Part shown: positions 31,366 through 42,875 of the stretch, piece after piece
Position numbering within the stretch: position 1 is the stretch's first letter
Layout: the number at the start of each line of letters is the position of its first letter
NCBI RefSeq assembly: GCF_905171775.1
Contig: NC_053489.1
Location: 595,530,081-595,594,080, forward strand
DNA: 64,000 nucleotides
Source of the DNA: Rana temporaria
Lineage: Eukaryota > Chordata > Amphibia > Anura > Ranidae
Reading direction: 5' to 3'
The notes under the pieces: generated by a model
Told to the model about the DNA's origin: nothing
Database searches by the model: none
Seen by the model: only the letters and a program-made list of their open reading frames with translations
Made by a program: the position numbers and the translations under genes

Positions 31366-32680
31366 AAGCCCCCCCTGGAAATAGAGCTAATAACGAAGAC
31401 AGGGGGGGCCTCCGGAGCAGAATAATAAAATATTTTAAAAAGCCTTGTGTTGTGTGTTTACTACATTTTACTTTTTGCCTCCAGGTGAATGGATAGGGGT
31501 ACGATGTACCCCATATCCATTCACTTAGGGTGGGGGGCCGGTATCTGGGGGCCCCCTTATTTGAGGGGACTCCCAGATTCCGATAAGCCTCCGCCCGCAG
31601 ACCCCGACAACCAATGGCAAGGGTTGTCGGGAAGAGGTCCTGTCCTCATCAACATGGGGACAGGGTGCTCTGGGGTGGGGGGGCCCGCAGTGCGCCCCCC
31701 TGCCCCAGAGCACCCAACCCCCCCATGTTGAGGGCATGCGGCCTGGCACGGCTCAGGAGGGGGGGGGACGCTCGCTCGTCCCCACTCCCATTCCTGGCCG
31801 GCCGGGTAGCGTGCTTTGGATACGGGTCTGGTATGGATTGTAGGGGGACCCCCTACGTCAATTTTTCGGCGTGGGGGGGTCTCCTTACAACCCATAACAG
31901 ACCTAAGGGCCTGGTATGCTCCTGGGGGGTGAACCCATGCCGTTTTTTTCTTTGAAAATTGGCATGGAGTTCACCCTCAGGAATGCATGCTGAGCGACGC
32001 TGTCATTTTTTTTTTAAATTATTTGTTTTCCCGGCGCGTCTTTTTTTTTCACCCGTCGCAACTTTAGTGTCCCGTCGAAATTCTCAAAGCCGACCGGCGT
32101 TAATTACGTTCGCGCGCTGCACGTCGGGAAAATGACGTCACACGCATGCGCAGTACGGCCGGCGCGGGAGCGCGCCTCATTTAAATTTTAAACGCCCCCA
32201 GGAGAGGAGGACCGCCTTACGACGGCGGCATTTAAGTTACACTGCGTGTAATTTCTACCTAAGTGCTTTGACGATCAGGTACTTAGGTAGAAATTTTAAG
32301 TCAGTGTAACTTAACTGCTGAAATTTAAGTTACGCACAGTTTTTGAGAATTTGGCCCATTGTTTTTTTCAAAATTGTCGGTAACAGTCCACTATTCAAGA
32401 CCACCGAAGCGTAGGGGTGGCAGACCGGTGTTGTGCTGAGAGGATCAGAGGATTAGGTAAGTATATCTCTTTACTTTTTTGCCCAGAGTTCATCCTTAAG
32501 ACGTATACAATATTAACATAAGGTTGAAGGTGCGCAATACTCACAGTATATTATAAAAATATGGCCATGACTAAGCTTATTAAAAATATAAATAAAGATC
32601 TAATATAACCAACAGGGTTGAATAATGATTGACAGATTGATTTAAAAGAAAAGATCAAATTTGTAAGCAAAAAAATCTGA

Positions 32681-33158
32681 GGCCTTGTACACACGAGCAG
32701 ACATGTCTGATGAAAACGGTCCGCGGACCGTTTTCATCGGACATGTCTGCTGGGAGCTTTTGGTCTGATGTGTGTACACACCATCAGACCAAAATCCCAG
32801 CAGACAGAGAACGCAGTGACGTATAAGACACCGACGTTCTCTAACACGCGAGTTCAATGCTTCCACGCATGTGTCAAATGTGTCAAATCAATTCGACGCA
32901 TGCGCGGGATTTGGGGCCGCTGGTTATACGTCATAACCAGCGGACATGTCCGATGAGTCGTACTAACCATCGGACATGTCCGACGGACATGGTTCCAGCG
33001 GACAAGTTTCTTAGCATGCTAAGAAACTTTTGTCCGCTGGAAACCTGTCCGCTAGGCCAGAAAACTGTCCGCTAGGCCCTACACACGATCGGACATGTCC
33101 GCGGAAAGTGGTCTGCGGACCAGTTTCCGCGGACATGTTCAGTCGTGTGTACAAGGCC
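32681..33158. mobile_element. MITE, GGCCTTGTACACACGAGC ends, TSD TGA
   Basis: The left end GGCCTTGTACACACGAGC pairs with CGTGTGTACAAGGCC at the right. TGA is at 32678-32680 and 33159-33161. Internal palindrome TTCTTAGCATGCTAAGAA as in 21693-22151. Carries several GGACATGTCC decamers. Confidence 0.9.
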
Positions 33159-33533
33159 TGAGAATTTGAGTAAAACAACCTACAAATATTAGAATTTTTT
33201 TAGGAAATTATTCCTTCAGTCCCAGACAGTAGGCCATAAAACAAGTAGTCAGGTAGTTGGTACCTGACTGGTATGAACTCATGTGAACTGACTACGAAAT
33301 GTTTCTATCTATTCTAAAGTGTTCACCGCACTAGGAGAAAACCAAATGTACATTGTGTTTCCTCAAACTTTTTATCCATGTAATAAATTCTACCAGTTAT
33401 TCAATCTAACTATTGTCACTGTGATCCTTCTAAAATCTTGGCCTACACCCTGCATACCACCTTGCAGTTTGAGGTCACCATCACTGGCGACTCTTACTGG
33501 TGGTATTGATTTCAGTAATTAATATAGTTTCCT
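33159..33533. other. Unique non-coding sequence
   Basis: Nothing recognised. Confidence 0.35.
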
Positions 33534-33943
33534 TTAAAGTGGTTGTTAACCTCAGACATGAAATGGGAAAAAACATATCCCTCTGTAGTGTATCAATCCA
33601 GAGCACTAAGTGTAATTTCTCTTTGCTGCCTCCTTCCTCTTCTGACAAATTGTCTTGACACCAAAAGAAAAATGGTGTGGAGAGGAGGGCACGGCCTTTG
33701 ATTGACAGCCTTAGCTATGTTCCTGTGTGCTGTGTAAATGGGAGTTCTCCTCACTGATGTACTGTAACTTCAGCTCTCCGCCCCCAGCTTTTCAGAGCTG
33801 AGAGATCCTGTGTAAATTCTGCACTTTGAATGGATGTAATGGACAGACAGATTAAACAAGTACAACTTATGTAGGAGGATTTTTTTTCCATCTCTGTGTA
33901 TCACCTGAGGCCATTTACCTCACTGGATTGACAACCACTTTAA
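33534..33943. mobile_element. TTAA-flanked MITE, 'AAAGTGGTTGTTAACC' ends
   Basis: TTAA at 33534-33537 and 33940-33943. The ends AAAGTGGTTGTTAACCTC and GGATTGACAACCACTTT are inverse. Same family as 49164-51492. Confidence 0.9.
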
Positions 33944-34978
33944 TTCTAGGTTATAACTTTCACGCATATAATGCCTATACATTTGCCTATACATATAGAT
34001 AACCCATCATTATAGAAGGCACCTATTAATTTTCACGGAAAACAAAATAAGGGTCTATGGCAGTGGGCTTTGGGCTGTTGCTGATGCTATCAGTCAGCCA
34101 AGAGTTTGAGATGCTTCTGAGATCATTTTGAATGTATGTACCTTGTGTCTAACCTCCTGTGAACTGCATGATACCTGCCACCTACTTCAAGCGTGTTTTG
34201 CATTCCCATCGACTAACCATAATGTTCAGTAAAACCATAAGGCCAATGTGTGCTTGTGCTGTTTAGATTTAGGTCCAGTGCTTTGTCTAGGTCTGTAAAA
34301 CTAAATTCCCTAAAAGAAAATTGTTGTTGGCCTAAAATAAACACCATATTGAAGATAGCCAGCACCAAGAAAATACTTCCAGGTAAATTTAAAACATTGA
34401 GCTATTAAAAACGTTGCTAAGTATTTCATTAATGGGGGGAAAAAAATTAAACGACAAAAAACAATTACTGGGAACTATACATCCTCATATATGACTTTCA
34501 TTAATGCACTGGTAAATTAGTTTAATTGCCCTTCTAAGCCAATAATGATCCTACTCAGGCTCAGACAGGGCATGTTTGCCAGAATAAAGACCAAACAGCT
34601 AATCTCCTTAAAGTAGACGACATCTTGATGATAATTTCAGCCATAAAGTTCAATTAAGATTGTTAACAGTGTTTTCTTTACCAGATATAAGTATTTTAGT
34701 ATTCAGAATATTTAGGGTATTCTATAGATGTTATAATTTCTGAAAATACATTACATATGCAAAGGCTTCAGAACCCAAGTTTTAATAAACCTGAAATTAG
34801 ATTTGTAACATAAACACAAAATCATTTTATTTAGCGATCGTGGCATAAACATGCACGCCCACTCTGATTACATATGTCTATGTACAGTGCAGATGTCTTT
34901 CAAGGCTGTCTTGTATTTTGGGAATGATAGTGACAATCCATATTAGCTGATTGAATCCTGAAATGAATTGGCCTAGGG
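33944..34978. other. Unique non-coding sequence
   Basis: AT-rich with no element ends or convincing frame. Confidence 0.4.
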
Positions 34979-35114
34979 CAGTGATGGCGAACCTTCGCAC
35001 AACAGATGTTTTAAAACTACATTTCCCATGATGCTCGTACACTCTGCAGTGTAGTTGAACATCATTGGAAATGTAGTTCCAAAACATCTGGGGTGCCAAG
35101 GTTGGCCATCACTG
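34979..35114. mobile_element. Short hAT-like MITE
   Basis: It starts CAGTGATGGCGAACCTTCGC and ends AAGGTTGGCCATCACTG. Inner palindrome around ACTACATTTCCCATGATG / ATTGGAAATGTAGTTCC. Flanks GCCTAGGG and GAAAAGGG match partly. Confidence 0.8.
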
Positions 35115-35226
35115 GAAAAGGGGTTTCTGCAGATACAGAGGACCAACATGCAATTGTTTCTCCGACTAAATGTTTTGGACGAATTCGGAAACTTGCAATG
35201 TATATCCATTTATAGCTTTGTTTAGT

Positions 35227-35583
35227 AAGGCTACTTTCACACATGACATGTGCAGTGCATTATTGTGCGTTGTTGCATGCCTGATTAAGGAACCACATTC
35301 ATTTTGAACAAGCTGACAAAACCCCAAAGCTGGACATGTAGCTTTTCCTAAAAACATGCACAGGTTTCCATCCGTGTGTGGTATGCTGAAGCACGTTTGT
35401 TGAGGTGCAGATGCAAGGTGTTGGGGTGCCATCCAAAAAAAATGGCACACAGATGTGAAAACATCTAAAACAACCAAAAAAAAAGCATCTAATTTCTGCA
35501 TAAATGTATGTATAAATGTTATAACACTCCCTTACTCTATCCAAAATGAAAAAAATTCAAGTTTTGCCCATAGTCCTACTTTA
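35227..35583. repeat. Mixed repeat fragments
   Basis: AAGGCTACTTTCACACATGA resembles starts of frog-type short repeats. 35527-35584 (TACTCTATCCAAAATGAAAA..) is the right end of the GTAGAACTATAGGC TTAA family. Confidence 0.45.
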
Positions 35584-36132
35584 ATGCCATGTACACACGG
35601 TTGTTTTTCGGCATTAAAAAAAACCGACCTTTTTAAAAACGTCATTTAAAATCATTGTGTGTGGGCTTCACATTGTTTTTCGGCTTCGAACAAAAAATTC
35701 GAACATGCTGCATTTTTTAACGTCGTTTATTAAAATTTTGTTTTTCGGGGTGTAAAAAATTATCGTGTGTGGGCTAAAACGACGTTTTAAACCCGCGCAT
35801 GCCCAGAAGTGAGTTATAAGATGGGAGCGCTCGTTCTGGTAAAACTACCATTCACAATGGAGTAAGCACATTCATCACGCTGTAACAGACAAAAAAGCGC
35901 GAATTGTCTTTTACTAACAAGGAATCAGCTAAAAGCAGCCCAAGGGCGAATAGAACTTCAGAGTGCCGTCGTATGTGTTGTACGTCACCGCGCTTTGTTC
36001 ATCATTTTTCAAAAACGATGGTGTGTGGGCAACATCGTTTTTAATGATGAAGTTGGAAAAACTTATTTTTTTGGACATGCTGAATAACATAGTTTTTTTC
36101 ATGCCGAAAAACGACCGTGTGTACGCGGCATT
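35584..36132. mobile_element. MITE, ATGCCATGTACACACGG ends
   Basis: Inverse-orientation relative of 22154-22662. They share TTCATCATTTTTCAAAAACG, AAGCAGCCCAAGGGCG and the long right terminus ATGCCGAAAAACGACCGTG. Confidence 0.9.
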
Positions 36133-36496
36133 AGGAGCTCATCTGAAGATCTTCCAAATATTTCAACATCCCTAAAGCAAACAGTAGTCCTCGTGCCTGG
36201 GTAACTTATCAAAATATAAAACCAAACGTAAAGCTGATATATTTCAAAATGGTGAAAGTAAACACGCAATGCATTACTGTTGGTTACTTCATATCATATA
36301 TATGTCTTGGTGTGAATAATTGCTGATATTCTTGTTATCATTTCGCTGTTAGACCAAATTCACATTTCGAATTGTGAAAATTCATAAAATTTATGGCATT
36401 GTTAGTGTGTAATGGCATTAGTATTTTGCGATGATGTAAAACAGAATTCAACATGCATTTTGCTGCATTTCATAACATGTGTTTTGCGTACATTTA

Positions 36497-36867
36497 GGCC
36501 CCGTACCCATGGGCCGAATGCCAGCCACCATCGGCTAGTTTAATAAGAACCGGCTGACATTTGGCCCGTGTGTATGCCAGCCGGTCCAACAGAGGCTGGC
36601 TGTTTGGCTGGCTTCTGTCGGGCGAGCATGCTGGAAAAGCAGCAGCCAACCGGCTCTTGATCAGCACTGTCAGCAAATGGCTGAGAGCGTTGATCGGAGT
36701 GTTCTGGCGAGGGGGCTGGCCCTTCTTTCAGAACATACCAGCTTAGCAGAGCCGATTGCTGTACTAACGTCAGATCGATAGTACAGGGGCTCCGACCGGA
36801 GCTGCAGTTTTTTTCATTCAACCCTCTGGATTGAAAGGAAAAAAAAACTAGTATTGTGTACCAGGCT
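36497..36867. mobile_element. MITE, GGCCCCGTACCC / GTGTACCAGGC ends
   Basis: It contains GGCCGAATGCCAGCC and ATTCAACCCTCTGGATTGAA palindromic blocks. Relatives are at 40993-41267 (opposite orientation) and 54793-55095. Confidence 0.7.
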
Positions 36868-36949
36868 TTTCCCAAGAATAGAAAATTTGCTGTCTGAGGG
36901 CTTTACAGTAAAGTATGTTCAAAATACAGGAAACATGCATTATCACTGA

Positions 36950-37733
36950 AGTAAAACTAAAGGCAAAACATTTCAATTCCAAGTAGAGTAAAGAAGGGTT
37001 TTAATCGCTGTCAACTAATTATTATTATTACTATGCCATCTGTGTCCTATTGGGGAGAGTTTCTTTCACTTCCTGTCACTCAGCCATTACAGGAAGTGAG
37101 AGAAAATCCCTTTAAAGTGAGTAAGTTCTTGGTTGTTACCTTGGTCACCAGAACTAGTGTCCTCATAGGAATGTATTTCCCTCTATTCCTGTTTGGCCCG
37201 GTACACACGAGCAAACATGTACGATGAAACCGGTCCGTCGGACCGTTTTCACCGTACATGCCTGCCAGAGGGCTTCTGTATGATGGTTGTACTAACCATC
37301 GTACAGAAGTCCGCGCGTAAACAATACGCGGGTCGTGTCCGCGTCGTCGCCGCGACGATGACGCGGAGACGTGGGCGGGCCTGCCATTTAAAGGCTTCCA
37401 CGCATGCGTCGAAGTCATTCGACGCATGCAAGGGATGGCGGGCGCTCGGACATGTACGGTAGGTCTGTACTGACGACTGTAGGTCTGTACTGATGTCCGA
37501 GCAGGCAGGATTCCAGCGGACGGTTTTAAAACACGTCCAGGAATATTTGCCCGCTGGGAAAAGGCCCGGCGGGCAAATGTTTGCTGGAATTCGGCCCGCT
37601 CGCGCCTACACACGACCGAACATGTATGCTGAAACTGGCCCGCGGACCAGTTTCAGCATACATGTTTGGTCGTGTGTACGGGGCCTTTTGGGGACAGCCC
37701 AAAATGCGTGAATCTATTTTACTTTCAGTTTAA
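36950..37733. mobile_element. Partial GTAGAACTATAGGC-family TTAA element, interrupted
   Basis: It aligns with 48618-49036: CACTTCCTGTCACTCAGCC versus CACTTCCTATCCCATAGCC, then CAGGAAGTGAGAG and CCAGAACTAGTGTCC. It is interrupted by the MITE at 37195-37685 and resumes with GGGGACAGCCCAAAAT. Its left TTAA is mutated. Confidence 0.7.
37195..37685. mobile_element. MITE, GGCCCGGTACACACGAGC ends, nested
   Basis: The ends GGCCCGGTACACACGAGC and GTCGTGTGTACGGGGCC are inverse, with TTT on both sides. Same family as 21693-22151. It lies inside the preceding TTAA element. Confidence 0.85.
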
Positions 37734-38094
37734 AGGGGTTGTAAAGGTTCGTCTTTTATTTTCTAAATTGGTAACTTAAAGCTAGCGCATTGTTGGTTTA
37801 CTTACCTTTTCCTTCAATTTCCCTTCTAAATGTTTTTTTTCTTTGTTTGAATTTCTCACTTCCTGTTTCTCCTCAGTAAGCTTTCCACCATCATCCGAGC
37901 GGTGGAAAGTCATTTAGAACAGCTTACTGAACACCTTACTGAGGAGGAACAGGAAGTGAGAAATTCAGACAAAGAAAACAAAGACAAAAAAACATTTAGA
38001 AGGGAAATCGAAGGAAAAGGTAAGTGAACTAACAATGCACTAGCTTAAAGGAACCTATTTTGAAAATAAAAACAGACCATTACAACCCCTTTAA
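37730..38094. mobile_element. TTAA-flanked long-hairpin MITE
   Basis: TTAA at 37730-37733 and 38091-38094. The ends AAAGGGGTTGTAAAGG and CCATTACAACCCCTTT are inverse. Nearly the whole element folds on itself: CTCACTTCCTGTTTCTCCTC is mirrored by GAGGAGGAACAGGAAGTGAG, and TTACTTACCTTTTCCTTC by GAAGGAAAAGGTAAGTGAA. Arms are about 150 bp. Confidence 0.9.
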
Positions 38095-39638
38095 TATCTA
38101 TGGCCTTTAAGTAGGCATTTTTCGAGCCATTCTTAAAATTCTGTGGAGTTTTCGGCATTCATGTTCACTCATTTGCCCTGATTGCCCTTTTATAAGAATA
38201 AATCAAGCTTTGCTTGCTTCAGTCCTGCAGGCAGAAATCACATTTGCAAAGCACCATGCTGCTTTATAAATGGATCCCTTAGATGGGGAATGTGGGAATG
38301 GAGCCTCATAGACCATTTTATTCTGTACTTTTCACAGTTCAACACGTTTATCTCCTTTAATTATATTGGTTTACCTTGATTGTTGCCTAATAAAATAAAT
38401 AAAAACCCATGCTAGACATACTAGTTGGTGGTCAAAGGTGAAAACAGCTAATCTCATGCAAAAACGGAAGATATATTTTAACTAGTTTGCCTGAAAAGCT
38501 TAGCTGTGTCAGGAAATATGACTCAATGTAATCACATTTGTGGCTAGGTATTTGGGTGGGGGATGAAAATTATGAGAACATGTGAATGAACATGCATTAG
38601 CACTGCACACTTCCGGCTGCACTCCTAAAGATTATTCCATTATTCATGTAATCATATAATGCTTGAAAACACTCACCACTGTATTGTTAACTTATACAGC
38701 TTAATAAGAAGTATTTTTAAAAATTCAAGATTTACATGGGTAGTTAAAAGTAGCTTTTCCAAATAAATATACTAAAGATTGTTTCTTACATTTTTCCTAA
38801 AAATTTTGAATATAGCTTACCAAAAAGCCATATTACACAACATTGTACCATCGCTGCCTGGACAGCTTCTGGTATCTTGGGATTATAAAAGAGAATTGGC
38901 CCCTTTCTGATCAGGTCCACCGGTCAGTTTTTTTTAAGGCAGACCTGATCGGAAGCTCAATGCAGATCTACTTCCAAGTCTGCCCAGGTTGATGTCCTTT
39001 TCCATTTTCGACGACTTAATCTGGCCAAAGACGGTTCAAACCTTTTCCGATTTCTCAGGAACCAGACAAGATTTCATGGGTTTATTGTACCCAAGTCAAT
39101 CGATTGACTTGGGTAAAACCAGCATGTTTGATTTGTAGGATGTGAATATTGCCAGCAGCTATAGTCACTAGCAATAATCACTGTGTTCCCCACGCATCAT
39201 CTATGGTAGGCATTAAACGTGATGGATTAGGGGGTAGCCTGATGTAAACAAGCAACACAATTCATTTACACCTGGCTGCCCAAAGAGCTATCACAAAGTC
39301 CACCGGACACAAATTGAATGGCCCCGGATATCAAAAAACTGACTTCCGACTCATTCAGATCTGATTTAACAGGGGATCTGCTCACAGATCCCCTGTTGAT
39401 TGGAGTGGACAATGCTCCATGTGAATGGGCCCAAAGTACACCAAGGCAGTTTATGGTTATATGGGCTACAGAACACCAACAAACTGTCCAATAAACTAGT
39501 TTAATTAACATTGAAACCTTCTTAAAACAGAAGGTATCTTTATCTGCATGTCTTACTTCCACCACAAATCCAAAAGTTAAGGGGATTTTGCCTCGCTTAA
39601 TTATCTCTTTTATGTCCCATTTGCTATCTCATTGCTCC
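38095..39638. other. Mostly unique non-coding sequence
   Basis: No gene. Possible fragments of the AAACTGAC..CTGATCAGG type lie near 38900-39130, and a GATCTGCTCACAGATC palindrome at about 39376-39391. Confidence 0.35.
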
Positions 39639-40550
39639 TTAACCACTTGCCGACCGCGCACCGCAGTTATACGTCCACAAGGTGGCTCTGCTGGGCGAGA
39701 GCACGTAATATGACGTCCTCTCTCCCAGCCGCCGGGCACACGCGATCGCTCGGTACAGAGCGGGGACCGGGAGCTGTGTGTGTAAACACACAGCTCCCGG
39801 TCCTGTCAGCAGGGGAAATGCTGATCTTCGGTTCATACAATGTATGAACCGAGGATCAGTGTTTCCCCTAGTGAGGCCACCCCCCCCCCCCACAGTAAGA
39901 ACACACCTAGGCATACTTAACCCCTTCCCCGCCCCCTAGTGTTAACCCCTTCACTGCCAGTGGCATTTTTATAGTAATCCAATGCATTTTTATAGCACTG
40001 ATCGCTATAAAAATGCCAATGGTCCCAAAAATGTGTCAAAAGTGTCCGAAGTGTCCGCCATAATGTCGCAATACCGGAAAAAAAAAATCGCTGATCGCTG
40101 CCATTACTAGTAAAAAAAATATAATAAAAATTACATAAAAATACCCCCTATTTTGTAAACGCTATAACTTTTGCGCAAAACAATCAATAAATGCTTATTG
40201 CGATTTTTTTTACGAAAAATATGTAGAAGAAAACGTATCGGCCTAAACTGAGGAAAAAAAATGTTTTTTTATATATTTTTGGGGGATATTTATTATAGCA
40301 AAATGTAAAAAATATTCATTTTTTTCAAAATTGTCGCTCTATTTTTGTTTATAGCGCAAAAACTAAAAACCGCAGAGGTGATCAAATACCACCAAAAGAA
40401 AGCTCTATTTGTGGGGAAAAAAGGACGCCAATTTTGTTTGGGAGCCACGTCGCACGACCGCGCAATTGTCTGTTAAAGCGACGCAGTCCCGAATCGCAAA
40501 AAGTACTCTGGTCTTTGGGCAGCAATATGGTCCGGGGGGTAAGTGGTTAA
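39639..40550. mobile_element. TTAA-flanked element, CCACTTGCCGACCG family
   Basis: TTAA at 39639-39642 and 40547-40550. The ends CCACTTGCCGACC and GGGGGGTAAGTGG are inverse-like. The interior includes ACACAGCTCCCGG and GTTCATACAATGTATGAACC palindromes. It is the opposite orientation of 22916-23921 and has no open frame of note. Confidence 0.9.
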
Positions 40551-40992
40551 AGAGTATCTAAACCCAAGAACAAAAATATAACAGTCTATTTCAGCTTACA
40601 AGTTCTTAGGTGTAGTGGCTGCATTAATTTTTTTAGCCAGGCTTTTTTTTTCTCTTTATTTTCACCTGGTGAGTCTACCACTAATAGCTTTCCTCTCTTA
40701 GGGTGACAATGCTCACTCCATATAATGTATCTATGGAGGAGAATGTTTGTCACCCTAGGGTAGAAAGTATGTTTGGACTACAGAATTTCTTCCTTTCTCC
40801 TCATTTCCATAACATAGGAGGGAGATATTCCGTGTTACACACAAAAAGCTGGAAACAGTGCTAGCTGTTAACAGTGCAGCACAAGAAGAGAGCACAGGAA
40901 GTTAAGCTGGCCATAAGTTATACCATTTTCTTGTACAATTATCCTTTAGATTTTCCTAAACCATATAATAATGAGGTCAAACCTAAACTCTA
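40551..40992. other. Non-coding, probable further TTAA repeat fragment
   Basis: It starts AAAGAGTATCTAAACCC directly after a TTAA. It contains a hairpin around GGGTGACAATGCTCACTCCA. No matching right end found. Confidence 0.35.
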
Positions 40993-41267
40993 AAGCCTAG
41001 TACACACTAGTAGTTTTTTCTCGTTCAACCCAGCAGGGCTGAATGAAAAAAAAAATTGACAGCTCTGGAGGAGCTGCTGTACTAACCATGTGATGTTAGT
41101 ATACTGATCACCCCTGCTGTGCTATTGTGTTATGACCTTTTTTGGTCAGCCGGCCCCAAATGGCTGGCTTCTGTCCAACTGGCTGCAGTACACACGGGCC
41201 GAATGCCGGCTGGTTTCTATTGAACCGGCCGATGCCGTCCGACATCCAGCCTGTCTGTACGGGGCTT
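40993..41267. mobile_element. MITE, AAGCCTAGTACACAC / TACGGGGCTT ends
   Basis: Opposite-orientation relative of 36497-36867, sharing GGCCGAATGCCGGCTGG and CAGCTCTGGAGGAGC-like blocks. Confidence 0.65.
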
Positions 41268-41324
41268 TACAATCTGTATGCAATCAGGCAGGCCATTGCA
41301 CTACATAGTTGGAGGTTGAAGTCT

Positions 41325-41682
41325 AAGGCCTCGCACGCATGATCGGTTAACCAGAGGATAACGGTCTGATGGACCGTTTTCATCGGTCCAAACCGATCGT
41401 GTGTAGGCCCCATAGGTTATTTAACCTTCGGTTAAAAAAAAGCCAACTTGCGTTAAAAAATCCACGCATGCTCAGAATCATGTCGACGCATGCTTGGAAG
41501 CATTGAACTTCATTTTTTTTCAGCACGTCGTTGTGTTTTACGTCACCACGTTCTGACACGATCAATTTTTTAACCGATGGTGTGTAGGCGCGACGGACCA
41601 TCAGTCAGCTTCATCGGTTAACCTATGACAATGGTCCGTCGGTCCGTTCTCATCGGATGGACTGATCGTGTGTACGCGGCAT
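41325..41682. mobile_element. MITE, AAGGCCTCGCACGCATGATC ends
   Basis: The right end CTGATCGTGTGTACGCGGC pairs with the left. The fullest copy of the family truncated at 892-1260. Confidence 0.85.
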
Positions 41683-42604
41683 AAAGGAAATTGAATACAA
41701 AAATAGTATAATGTATAGCCAGCTTTATCAGCTCACTAGATTTTTGTTAAGATTACAGGTATTTTTTGCACTTATTGAACAGATATAAGAAAATGCCTTC
41801 ACATTTACATTTAACAAACCAAAAAGGAGAAAAGTTTATTGTTAGGTTTATATATACTTTAAGGCCTACTCCATACAGGCCATGGTTTCCATAAACTGCA
41901 CTATTGATGGCCAAAAAGCCTGAAACATCTGCGTGCAGTTTCGAATAAATGGCTCGATAATTATAGCCAATTTTACAATCAAGCAAGCTTATGATCAAAC
42001 AAATACATCCATCCATACCTGCACATAATAAAGTACATTCTTCCATACTTCCAAACATACCAGCAGAACCTTAGACAGATAGCTCCAAGCATACAGCCAT
42101 TCTTCCATCCATCTACAGATCCATGCACACAATTCCCTAAAGTATCCTAGATAATAAGATGGTTATCTCATCAAACTAAAAGATGCCAGAATACATAATA
42201 AAGGAAAGAGCTTTACCTAATTTAGTAAGCCCTCAGGTCAGGGAGAGGAACCACGCCTGCGATACAATTTAAAGGGTGGTCGCGCCTCTTACAGTGTTTA
42301 ATGAATAGATTCTAAAACTTGCATTCACATTAAGGTAGTTTGGCTACCTATGCCACACAACTGAAATTAAAACAGGTCATTTACTCTTCTAATTATTAAT
42401 AAGAAAGACAGAAAGAAAATCAAACATTATATTCGTAGTATTTTTTTTTCTTTTGCTAAGGCTACTCAGAAAATAATATCGTTTTAGAATTCGTAAGACT
42501 TAATACTAAGCCTCTGAAATCTGCAGACTTATTTTTCGTCTTTAGTGAGAAATGGAATTTCTTTATCCTTCAGTTCTGCACTGACAGCAGATCATGAAGT
42601 CTTA
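41683..42604. other. Unique non-coding sequence
   Basis: No gene or element boundary recognised. Confidence 0.4.
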
Positions 42605-42875
42605 GGCCTCGTACACACGACCAGTTTCCTCGGCAGAATTCAGCTTCCGACCGAGTTTCTGGCTGAATTCTGCCGAGGAAACTGGCCGTGTGTACACTTT
42701 CGGCCGAGGAAGCCGACGAGGAGCTCGACGAGGAAATAGAGAACATGTTCTCTATTTCCTCGTTGTTCTATGGGAGCTCTCGTCCCGCCGAGCTCCTCGG
42801 CGGCTTCAGTGCTGAACTGGCCGAGGAACTCGATGTGTTTGGCACGTCGAGTTCCTCGGCCGTGTGTACGAGGCA
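42605..42875. mobile_element. MITE, GGCCTCGTACACACGACC ends, TSD TTA
   Basis: The left end GGCCTCGTACACACGACC pairs with GCCGTGTGTACGAGGCA. TTA at 42602-42604 and 42876-42878. The central block AATAGAGAACATGTTCTC is palindromic. Relatives: 51861-52093, 56494-56760 and 63827-64000. Confidence 0.9.

Larger units (their letters stand above)
29929..31986. repeat. ~2.06-kb near-perfect palindrome, ~10-bp spacer
   Basis: Left arm 29929-30943 and right arm 30954-31986 are reverse complements with few differences. The same predicted peptides appear on opposite strands of the two arms, for example at 30681-30896 (+) and 31001-31213 (-), and at 30183-30425 (-) and 31489-31731 (+). The spacer is CTACCCACGT. 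The centre contains three CACGTG motifs. Confidence 0.95.
29577..32357. mobile_element. Harbinger-like element containing a ~2-kb palindrome, TSD ATT
   Basis: The left end GGGCCAAATTCTCAAAAG and right end TTTTTGAGAATTTGGCCC are inverse, with ATT on both sides (29574-29576, 32358-32360). Outer parts (29577-29910 and 31990-32357) match the element at 50406-51116. The centre is the palindrome at 29929-31986. No intact transposase is seen. Confidence 0.85.
28848..32390. mobile_element. TTAA-type element (CCACTTGCCGACC family), interrupted
   Basis: Left end: CACCACTTGCCGACC after a mutated TTAA (TTCA). The body matches 39639-40550, including AACTTTTGCACAAACCAATC and TTTATTATAGCAAAAAAATA. It is cut at 29577 by a 2.78-kb element and resumes at 32358-32380 (TTTTTTTCAAAATTGTCGG) before being truncated. 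A 45-bp fragment of the 892-1260 MITE family, inverted, lies at 29263-29307. Confidence 0.75.

Noticed and set aside
29800..31955. Pro/Gly-rich frames up to 166 residues, paired on opposite strands
   Set aside because: The pairing is explained by the palindrome and the frames by GC-rich, stop-poor sequence. No domain recognised.
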